In this document: piece by piece, positions 46,996-56,612 of the stretch
Numbering within the stretch: the first letter of the stretch is position 1
Layout: the number at the start of each line of letters is the position of its first letter
Assembly: GCA_024291935.2 (NCBI GenBank)
Contig: CM044316.1
Span: forward strand, 71,688,501-71,752,500
From: Okapia johnstoni
Taxonomy: Eukaryota; Chordata; Mammalia; Artiodactyla; Giraffidae
Direction: 5' to 3'
DNA: 64,000 nucleotides
Made by a program: the position numbers and the translations under genes
Notes under the pieces: generated by a model
Seen by the model: only the letters and a program-made list of their open reading frames with translations
Databases searched by the model: none
Told to the model about the DNA's origin: nothing

Positions 46996-49098
46996 TCTTC
47001 AGTTCAGTTCAGTGGCTCAGTCATGTCTGACTCTTTGCGACCCCATGAACCACAGCACGCCAGGCCTCCCTGTCCATCACCAACTCCCGGAGTCCACCCA
47101 AACCCATGTCCATCAAGTCAGTGATGCCATCCAACCATCTCATCCTCTGTCGTCCCCTTCTCCTCCTGCCCTCAATCTTTCCCAGCATCAGGGTCTTTTC
47201 CAATGAGTCAGCCCTTCACATCAGGTGGCCAAAGTATTGGAGTTTCAACTTCAACATCAGTCCTTCCAATGAACACCCAGGACTGATCTCTTTTAGGACT
47301 GATTGGACTGGCTGGATCTTCTTGCAGTCCAAGGGACTCTCAAGAGTCTTCTCCAACACCACAGTTCAAAAGCATCAATTCTTCGGTGCTCAGCTTTCTT
47401 TATAGTCCAACTTCCACATCCATACATGACTACTGGAAAAACCATAGCCTTGAATAGACAGACCTTTGTTGAAAAGTACTGTCTCTGCTTTTTAATATGC
47501 TGTCTAAGCTGGTCATAACTTTCCTTCCAAGGAGTAAGCATCTTTTAATTTCATGGCAGCAATCACCATCTGCAGTGATTTTGGAGCCCACAAAAATAAA
47601 GTCAGCCACTGTTTCCATTGTTTCCCCATCTATTTGCCATGAAGTGATGGGACCGGATGCCATGATCTCAATTTTCTGAATGTTGAGCTTTAAGGCAACC
47701 TTTTCACTCTCCTCTTTCACTTTCATCAAGAGGCCCTTTAGTTCTTCACTTTTTGCCATAAGGGTGGTGTCATCTGTATATCTGAGGTTATTGATATTTC
47801 TCCCGGCAATCTTGATTCCAGCTGTGCTGCTTCCAGCCCAGCGTTTCTCATGATATACTCGGCATATAAGTTAAATAAGCAGAGTGACAATATACAGCCT
47901 TGACGTACTCCTTTTCCTATTTGGAACCAGTCTGTTGTTCCATGTCCAGTTCTAACTGTTGCTTCCTGACCTGCATACAGGCTTCTCAAGAGACAGGTCA
48001 GATGGTCTGGTATTCCCATCTCTTTCAGAATTTTCCACAGTTTATTGTGATCCACACAGTCAAAGGCTTTGGCATAGTCAATAAAGCAGAAATAGGTGTT
48101 TTTCTGGAACTCTCTTGCTTTTTCGATGATCCAGTGGATGTTGGCAATTTGATCTCTGGTCCCTCTGCCTTTTCTAAAACCAGCTTGAACATCTGGAAGT
48201 TCATGGCTCACGTATTGCTGAAGCCTGGCTTGGAGAATTTTGAGCATTACTCTACTAGTGTGTGAGATGAGTGCAATTGTGCAGTAGTTTGAGCATTCTT
48301 TGGCATTGCCTTTCTTTGGGATTGGAATGAAAACTGACCTTTTCCAGTCCTGTGGCCACTGCTGAGTCTTCCATATTTGCTGGCATATTGAGTGCAGCAC
48401 TTTCACAGCATCATCTTTGAGGATCTCAAATAGCTCAACTGGAATTCCATTACCTCCACTAGCTTTGTTCATAGTGATGCTTCCTAAGGCCCACTTGACT
48501 TCACATTCCAGGATGTCTGGCTCTAGGTGAGTGATCACACCATCGTGATTATCTGGGTCATGAAGATCTTTTTTTGTACAGTTCTTCTGTGTATTCTTGC
48601 CACCTCTTCTTAATATCTTCTGCTTCTGTTAGGTCCATACCATTTCTGTCCTTTATTGAGCCCATCTTTGCATGAAATGTTCCCTTGGTATGTCTAATTT
48701 TCTTGAAGAGATCTCTAGTCTTTCCCATTCTTGTGTTTTCCTCTATTTCTTTGCACTGATCACTGAGGAAGGCTTTCTTATCTCTCCTTGCTATTCTTTG
48801 GAACTCTGCATTCAAATGTGTATATCTTTCCTTTTCTCCTCTGCTTTTCGCTTCTCTTCTTTTCACAGCTATTTTTAAGGCCTCCTCAGACAGCCACTTT
48901 GCTTTTTTGCATTTCTTTTTCTTAGGGATAGTCTTGACCCTGTCTCCTGTACAATGTCAGGAACCTCTGTCCATAGTTTAACAGGCACTCTGTTTATCAG
49001 ATCTAGCCCCTTAAATCTATTTCTCACTTACACTGTATAATTATAAGGGATTTGATTTAGGTCATACCTGAATGGTCTAGTGGTTTTCCCCACTTAGG
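46996..49098 (-). mobile_element. BovB LINE (RTE), 5'-truncated, 2.1 kb
   Basis: Antisense BovB from its 3' end (cagttcagttcagtggctca) to the region before the reverse transcriptase (aatggtctagtggttttccc), where it is truncated. The apurinic endonuclease half is absent. The host L1 3' UTR continues on both sides, so this is a clean insertion; the TSD is not clear. Relative to SSBP2 it lies in the sense orientation. Confidence 0.96.
47021..48866 (-). pseudogene. Broken BovB polyprotein with reverse transcriptase
   Basis: The frame at 48866-48558 gives the linker before RT and ends ELYKKRSS because a run of A (T on plus, about 48568-48574) has one extra base. The frame at 48538-47738 (266 codons) holds the RT core: finger region, palm motif A CFIDYAKAFD (residues 151-160) and motif GVRQGCILS (210-218). 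A one-base loss near 47822 shifts out of frame before the catalytic motif, which reads YTDD rather than YADD in the other frame. The C-terminal part follows in pieces (47759-47430, 47541-47293, 47203-47021), including VMYGCGSWTIKKAEHRRIDA. Inactive. Confidence 0.93.
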
Positions 49099-49230
49099 TG
49101 ACGGAATTGCTTTATATCTCCACTGTAGTGGTGGTGGCATTACTTTGTGTTTGTCACAACTCACAGAACTGTGCACGAAGAAGGATGAATTTTATTGTAT
49201 CTAAATTATACATTAATATAAAGAGTGAGC

Positions 49231-51811
49231 AGGAAAAACACTATAATCAGACGAGAAATATTAAATACTAAGCTATTTGATCATAACTGTAGGTTGAAAA
49301 ACATGATCTTCCCAAATTTCAACTAGTTCTGGATACTGTTCAAGATTTTACTACTATAAGGCAATATTCTACCATTTAGTTGGTAAAAATAACATTTAAA
49401 ATAACATAAAATTGGTAAACTATTGCATATTCAGGTTAACATGCAAAAATAGGGCATGCATGTTCTCTGTTCTCAAGACCATCTCATTTCATGTACTGAA
49501 CACACACCGACTCAACGCAGGACGCATGGTAAAAAATATCATCAATGGACAAAAGTAACACGCTATGATGTCTTTGGGAAAAAATCACCGGCTTTCAGGA
49601 CAAACAGGCCTAACTTCAAATTTCTTTCAAGCAACTCACTTAAATTAGGAATGTCAATTAAATTACCTTAGTTGATTGCACTAGCAGTAACAGAAAAATG
49701 CCAAGCTCCTTGCTGGCTTCTATATATTCAACGAGTCCCTCCCTTCTTTTCTTTCCTCTTTCTCTTCTTTTCTCAAAACCCAAGTTTTCCCAAAAGTTCT
49801 AGATTTGAGAATGTAAAGCAACTTCTTTTTAAAAGAACAGTGTTCTTATTAAGAAAACCCACGTGATTTAGTCCCACCAGTTCCCTCTCATTTATATTGC
49901 CACAACCCCAACTGGTGATGCACCGTTGATCTATTATTATCAATGAGTAGTTAGCGTCTCTGGGGCGGCCAGCGTCTAGGCTAATCAGTGATCTGTGAGG
50001 CAGTCAGGCTTGAAGAGCTCTGCTTATAAAAAGTGGTGGTAATTTGTTTAGCTAGTCAGACTGAATAGTATTTTCAGACCTAAGAGAAAACTGGCTCAGC
50101 AGCAGCAACAGGAAGAGCCAATACACAAAGACAAGTAGTGTGTGAATGATCGTATGCATGCAAAAGAAGGGGGTGTGTGCGTGCGTAGAGAGAACATATT
50201 TGTGGATGTGGGTTTGTGTGTGTAGAGAACACATTTGCCAGGAGAGGGCCTGCATACAATGGCTGGGTAATGAGAGAGAGAGAAGCTAGAACCTAGAGCT
50301 GCCTTGGTATCCAACAGCTTTCTAGATTCAGTTCTCCATCCTCTTTATGAGTCCTTATAATAAGACTCCTTTTTCTTAAAATGGTATATTAAACATGTTT
50401 CATTGCCTATTCTACCCTAACCACTTTAAGAATTTTTTCTTCCTGAGATTGTCATCCCTAAGGACTATGCACAGCTTATTGGTCCAAAGGAAGTATCTGT
50501 GCCAAAGCAGCTTACTCCATTCAGATTCTCTCAAGACCAAGTTACTCATACAGACAGACAGTGACTGATTCTCCAGCAGAAGACAGATAGAGTTAACTTG
50601 TAATCAGCATCTTAGAATATCAAAGTTTCATGTAAAATAAAGGATATGAGTTATGAGAAAACTGGACTAAAGAATGAGCCAGTCATTTACAAGCTTTGGT
50701 ACTCAAAAGCTCTCTCCAGGTTTCTTGCTCCTTCTAGCATCAAACATCACCTTACAAGATTCTTACAAGGACAACCATGATGACTGCTGTGTGGTCAACA
50801 ATGGGTGTGCAACTATCAACTGTAAAACTGTATCCCAATTACAGGAACATCACAATGTAACAACAACTACAAAAAAACGCATCTTATAATTGATGAAATA
50901 TTTCAATTTGGTTGAAAAAATATTTCTACTTGGTTCATTAACGATATTCAAAGGGATGCTCTGGTGCTTGAAAATAGTTCTGCTCTCTTAATTTAGAGTT
51001 CCTCTCCCACTCTCTCTCCACATGCATATCCCTATCATGGAAATCAGTGCTAGAAACATCTTTCCAGTTGCTGCCAAAGAAACATTCGAACACTTTTGTG
51101 TTCCCTGTCTAGTTAAAATTTCAAAAGCACCTGAAAAGAACCAATTCCTATGATTCTCACAACCTACTTCCAATCAAAGTCAAATGTGCAAAATGATACA
51201 ATATTATGTACAGTTTTCTTGTGCATCTGCTCCTCTCAATTTCCCTTTCCATTCGCAATGCTTGATGATTCTTAACCATAAAATAGGAGCTACTTATTAC
51301 TGTCTTTAGTTTCTTTTAGTTATATACTTCAAAATTAAAAAGTTGGGACTATTGTTTTCAAACAGTCCAGTAATGTGTCATGGTATCTAAAATTAACCAA
51401 TTTTTAAAAAATCTAGACAAAGTCATGTTACCAGAAGTAATGTCCGTTGGTTATCATCCTGTGATAGCAACTATTAAAAAAATTTCTTACATACATAGAG
51501 CATAGCATAAGTAATTTCTAATATCGGTAATAAATTCATATCCTCACATCACAAAAATATAAGCACAATGAGCTGAAATTTTTAGGATCAAAAGATAATT
51601 TTTGAAAAGTCTCACAAGGATTTTCTGAAGTGCCAAAATATATAAATAATACAGATGTAGTTTTTGAGTGTTGTAAAAATTGTTCTCCCATTTTATACGT
51701 TTGTGGTTCCACAGCATTGTGCACATACTTCTATTATAGATTTATCAAGTCATATTATAATTTGAGTTTTGTCTCTTCATAGACCATAATAAACTCATTG
51801 AGAAAAATATA
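49231..51811. other. Repeat-poor intron stretch
   Basis: No nameable transposon. A GC-richer, CpG-containing patch lies near 49900-50010 (ggggcggccagcgtctaggc), and GT-rich simple sequence at about 50170-50225. Open frames of up to about 72 codons show no domain. Confidence 0.4.
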
Positions 51812-51985
51812 CCTGCCAATGCAGGAGATGTGGGTTTGGTCCCTGGGTCAAAGATCCCTTACAGTAGGAAATGGCAACCCCTAAAGTATTTTTGCCTGGA
51901 AAATTTCAAGGACAGAGGGGCCTGGCAGGCTGTCAGTCCATGGGGTCACACAGAGCTGGACATGACTGGGTGACTGAGTGCATAC
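51812..51985 (+). repeat. Bov-tA SINE, 5'-truncated
   Basis: Starts in the head at cctgccaatgcaggagatgt and continues through a degraded body (tatttttgcctggaaaattt) to gactgggtgactgagtg. Confidence 0.88.
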
Positions 51986-53178
51986 CCCTCACTGTGGAGT
52001 CTTCAGTACCTGTACAGTGCTTACCTCGGAGGAGGCACATTATAAGGATTTGATGAATGAAATAAATATCCATTTCATTGCAAATCTTGGTAAAAATGAT
52101 CAAGGAAATTTATGCTAGTAACTCTTAAATTTGTAGCATCTCACACATTCAGAGAAAAAAATATTTCCAGCCTATATACTCAACTTTCTTAATCTGGCTA
52201 AAAAAGGTTGTATGTTCATATTTCTTAGCTTTCATTCTTAAAAAATACTCAACTAAGAATTATACTTCCATGTCATCAATCATTTAGTAGTAAGAACTCA
52301 CAGGAGAAAATATCAGGCTCCAAAAGAGCCATAACAAAAATGAAAATTCCTGGATGCATGTATACAGTAACTAAAAAAATTACAAAGATAAAATGTGGGA
52401 CTGTATTTGTTAAAAACAGGCTATGAGTAATATATCTTCATTCGGTTTATTAATCTAGACTCTGATAAACTGCTAAATAGCTTTTTATAATATTAATGCA
52501 GTGTGCATAAAAGGCTCAGATTGTAAACTAAACCCTTATGAGAGTAAGATAATTTTATTCTGTCCCATAGTTTATTCTGAAAATGTGTTCTCATTCAAAA
52601 GGAAGACAGAAAACAATACAGTTGTCTACATACAAACATCGAAAACATTATTAAAATACGAAGCAAGTTTTAAAAACAGTCAATAGAATGTATATGCTTT
52701 TTAAAAAACACAACCATTTAAAAATTTCCCTTTGTACCCACGTGACAATTGTTTTTTCCTCTATAAATAACAAGCCATTATTTGAAGCTGGGCATTAATC
52801 CTGCATGAATGGTCTAACAAAATCTAGCTTGTGGAAGAGTCTATGTTAGAAATGTAAACATATGTGTGAAAAATATCATAAACAAAGATACACAGAAAAA
52901 TATGAGAGGAACGACGGAAAGAAAGAGGGAGAGGAAGAGAGGCAAGATCTACCAAAATCTTGCCAAAGAGAGGATGGCTGAGAATTCTAAACACGTGTTA
53001 CTAACCTAGGTCTTAGAATAAAAGAAAGGCAAAAGGGCACCAAAATGCACTGAGTATCTTTAAAAGTACTGAATAAATTTTCCAAAGAAAGAAAGGATTG
53101 CTGTATTTTTCATTTTTTGGAAAGATTTTTCTGATGTGGACAATTTTTAAAGTCCTTATTGAATTTGTGATAATATTG
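51986..53178. other. Intron sequence without recognised element
   Basis: AT-rich; a short GA-rich patch lies at 52915-52955. No gene or nameable repeat seen. Confidence 0.45.
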
Positions 53179-53190
53179 CCTCCAGTTTAT

Positions 53191-53305
53191 GTTTTGTTTT
53201 TTTGGCCACAAGGCATGTGGGGTCTTAGCTCCCCGACCAAGGGATGAACCCGCACCCTCTGCATTAGAGGGTGAAGTCTTAACCATCGGACCTCCAGGGA
53301 AGTCC
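53191..53305 (-). repeat. CHR-type SINE (cetartiodactyl)
   Basis: Antisense: T-rich tail, ggccacaaggcatgtggggt, ttagctccccgaccaaggga, aaccatcggacctccaggga. This is the tRNA-derived CHR family shared by ruminants, hippos and whales. A partial duplication of cctcca flanks it (53179-53184, 53305-53310). Confidence 0.85.
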
Positions 53306-53310
53306 CTCCA

Positions 53311-54297
53311 TTTTTCTTCTTAAATTGCATATGGTAAAATGCACTCTTTCTTGGTGTAAGTTTCTGTGAGTTCTGAGAAAAGCACAGTGTAAACGCCACC
53401 TTAATCAAGATAGAAACAGCTTTATCATCCCCCAATCCCCTGGTACTCTCTTCTCTGTATCCTGCGTCTTAGTCCAACCGTTAAATTTAGTGAGAACAGT
53501 TTAACAAAGGTAGATGGGGCAATGGGGGCTGGTAACTACTTTTAGTTAAATTCTTAAAAATGATTTGCATAAGAGATAAATTTACATCCTAGAAGTAGTC
53601 CTCCATTACTCCACAATGTTACAAAACAAAATAAAATACACAATTAGACTGATGACTTTCTCTAAACATCTGATTGCTCTCCAGTGATGAGAACTTCCAC
53701 TGCTGATACAGTCACGCCAAATCTACTTTGTTCCACAGAATTAAATCAGTAGTATCCTCACAAAATATCCACAACTAAAGTCAACTTCTACATATATAAG
53801 CAGCCACTAATACAGTAATAATTTAAAAGGCATATCAGACAGCTTTTTGCTGCCAGGGTTTTTCTAAATCCTCTCACAGGTAGAGCAACAGCTGTTCCTG
53901 GATAGTTCTGGCCACTAGAGAATTTCTTTTAGCACAGTTTGACATCATGGCCTAAATTCAAAGTGACACCAAATTAAAGCTTGTTATGGTAATAATCATG
54001 GCAGTGTAAAGCGGTTTAGAAAAACCTGAAGTCTGAAACTTCAGATATAATTTCAATTTTATCACTGTTGAGTCTAAGCTAATTTAGAATATTACTTTAA
54101 GATAACACTATAATGACTTAACAATGTTGAAAACCTTGATTAAAAAGAAAGGACATCCTATTAAAGGGCAATATAATAACAACAAAGTCTTCCATTTAAA
54201 TGCTACATTACTCGCCCAGGAGAGGAACAAGACGGGGTAAATATCTTTTCAGAGGCTAGATACCTAACTTTAGAGTTTTCATAAGCTTCCAACAGTT
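53311..54297. other. Intron sequence without recognised element
   Basis: No gene or nameable repeat seen. Confidence 0.45.
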
Positions 54298-55318
54298 AAA
54301 ACATAATACACAGAGTGATGTCAGCAGAGTGGGAGAACAGGAAGGGCCAGTTTGCATCCCCACACAGCAACACTGATTTAACAACCCCGTGCAGACCAGA
54401 AAACCTTGAGAAGAACCCCAGAAGCAGCAAAGAAGATGCAGCACCCTAAAAGAGTACAAAACCAAGAACTAACTACAGTGACATGGTTAAGAAGGGCGAT
54501 TTCACTGCACTTGTGTCCCCCGTGACTCACAATTCAGCACGGAAAAAAAAAATCCCTTCAGTGTGTGATTTCTATTCACACAGGAGACGGCAAGGGGGAA
54601 TCCTACATCCCGAGACCCCCGGGGTGCTGCCCCAGAGAAAATGCTCCCGTTTCACCTCACCCAGAGCACTAACGTTCCTCCACAGTCTGAATGCCCCGGG
54701 AACGCTGAGAACAAGGAGGGATGGTAGGTGGCGCTCAGCAGTGGCCGGTGTGGAGGGCAGCACAGGCATGGGCCCCAGCAACAGATGTGGACCGCAGCAG
54801 CCAGCCAGGATCTCAGCGGCCTGGGGGAGGTTCCCAGCAGCTGGGCTGGCTACGTGGCCCTGTGGGACTGGAAGAAGGCACACAATCCTGAGACTTCCTC
54901 TGTGGGAAGGAGGGAATGGGGAGAGTAGTGGAATATGCACCTAACATCCCAGCGGCATCTCAGGGCACTGCCCTGGGGAAGAGGTGGCTACCAATAGCTC
55001 CGTGGGATCGGGAGAAGGTTTACTGAGAATTCTCCCCCAGGAGGGAGGGAAGGGAGTAGAATATGCACATCCATGAAATGATCTGAGACATTCTCAGAAC
55101 TTCTAGTGGGGCTGACGGGTGAAAGCCTTTTCTTGGCCAGTGCTAATCCATAAAGACTGGAAGAAGTTTCTCCAAATGTACAGACACCAAATGCAAAGTT
55201 TGCAAGACATGTTCATACAAAAAAGCAGGGAAACACGCACTGCCAAAGGAACAGAGTCAACATACTCCAAAGTAATGGAGATCCACGAATGGCCTGACCA
55301 AAAAAAAAAAAAAAATCA

Positions 55319-55853
55319 TCTTTTTATGGGCTGTGCCACACGACACAAGAGATCTTAGCTTCCTGATCAGGGATCAAACCCATGCCCCCTGCAATGGAAG
55401 TGTGGTGTGTCTTAAACACTGGACCATCTGGACTCTGAGGGAGAAGGTGAGGGTTGGACGTTCTGGGACAATAACATTGAAACATGTATATTGTCATATG
55501 TGAAGCAGAACACCATTCCATGTTCTATGCGTGGGACGGATGCTCAGGGATGGAGCGTTGGGATGACACTGAGGGATGGGAGGGGGAGGGAGGTGGGAGG
55601 AAGGTTTGGGAGGGGGAGCACATGTGAATCCATGGCTGATTCATGTTGATGTATGGCAAAAACTACTACAATATTGTAAAGTAATTAGCCCCCAACTAAA
55701 ATAAAAAAATAAAAAAAAAATAAAAAAAAAAAAACTGTAATGTGAAGAGGAATCACCTGGGGCTCATGTTAACATGCAGATTTTTATTCCTAAATCTGGA
55801 AAAAAAATAAAAATAAAAAAAAAAATAAACACTGGACCACCAGGGAAGCCCCC
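55319..55853 (-). repeat. CHR-type SINE inside old L1, itself split by an L1 3' end
   Basis: Left part 55319-55426: atgggctgtgccacacgaca, gatcttagcttcctgatcag, taaacactggacca. Right part 55826-55853: taaacactggaccaccaggg plus aagcc. The two parts share a 14 bp duplication produced by the L1 insertion between them. Confidence 0.82.
55427..55825 (+). mobile_element. Bovine L1 3' end with probable 3' transduction
   Basis: L1 3' UTR at 55427-55690 (ggactctgagggagaaggtg, gattcatgttgatgtatggc, tacaatattgtaaagtaatt) with an A-rich tail to 55734. A 65 bp non-L1 segment follows (55735-55799, starting ctgtaatgtgaagaggaatc), then a second A-rich tail (55800-55825). An identical 14 bp duplication, taakacact-type taaacactggacca, at 55413-55426 and 55826-55839 encloses the whole, so L1 and the extra segment arrived together. 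Confidence 0.85.
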
Positions 55854-56587
55854 CAAACAGTCACCTTAAAGAGGTTCAGTGAGATACAAGAAAACACAGA
55901 TAACTAGATGAAATCAGGAAAATGAAACACGAACAGAATGAGAACGTAAACAAAGAGAGAAACTGTTTAAAACACAGAAATTCTGAGGCCAAAGTATAGA
56001 ATAAGTGAACTGAAAAATCCGTAAGGCAGAAACTTCCATAGATACACAAAAAAATACACAGAAGAATAACCACTGGACCAACAGGGAATTTCCAAACCAG
56101 CCTTAAAGACAAGCAGAACCGCCTATTTGTGACAAAACGGACGGAGCTGGAGGACATTATGCTAAGTGAAGTCCGTCAGTCACAGAAGGACAAATACTGC
56201 ATAATTCGAACTATACGAGAAATCTAAAATAGCCAAGCTTACAGAAGTAGAAAACAGAGTAACAGGTGCCAGGTGATGAAAGGAGAGAAAACAGGAAGTT
56301 GCTCTATAAAGTTACTGGCATACAAGATGAGTAAGTTCTAGAGATCTGCTATACACAGAGCCTACGATTACTGATACAGTATTATGCTTTAATTTGTTGA
56401 GAATAAGCAGATATCAAGTTAAGTGTTCTTACCAAGAAGGGACACAAACTTTTGAAGGCGATAGACACATTTAACACCTTGATTTTGGTGATGGTATTAC
56501 AGATGTATGCACATGCCCAAACTCTTCAAGTTGTATATAATAAATATGAGTTTTGTATCAATTTTACTCAATGAAGCTGTAGATCTC

Positions 56588-56612
56588 AAAATATATATAT
56601 ATATATTCATAT
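56588..56612. repeat. (AT)n microsatellite
   Basis: atatatatatatatat run just after the old L1 3' end. Confidence 0.8.

Larger units (their letters stand above)
44925..49230 (+). repeat. Old L1 LINE (ORF2 end and 3' UTR), interrupted
   Basis: ORF2 C-terminal sequence (aaagtggacctcatcaaaag, cagcaatcccactcctaggt, acaatggaatactgctcatc), then 3' UTR (gtgattccatttatatgaca, gtggtcaccagtggctggga). After the BovB insertion the 3' UTR resumes at about 49099 (ccactgtagtggtggtggca, gaattttattgtatctaaat). Two Bov-tA copies and one BovB lie inside. All frames are broken. Confidence 0.8.
54298..56590 (+). repeat. Old L1 LINE (5' UTR/ORF1 start joined to 3' UTR), interrupted
   Basis: A GC-rich 5' region (54298-55100) leads into ORF1-type sequence (actggaagaagtttctccaa, ggagatccacgaatggcctg). 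After the CHR SINE this resumes as gaggttcagtgagatacaag and gatgaaatcaggaaaatgaa (55867-56035). From about 56100 it becomes L1 3' UTR (ggacattatgctaagtgaag, gatctgctatacacagagcc, gtatataataaatatgag). Most of ORF1 and all of ORF2 are missing between. The 120-150 codon open frames near 54483-54944 are composition by-products within the 5' UTR. Confidence 0.7.

Noticed and set aside
54483..54944. 153-codon open frame in a GC-rich block, possible gene
   Set aside because: Lies in the L1 5' UTR leading directly into L1 ORF1 sequence, with an equally long frame on the opposite strand.
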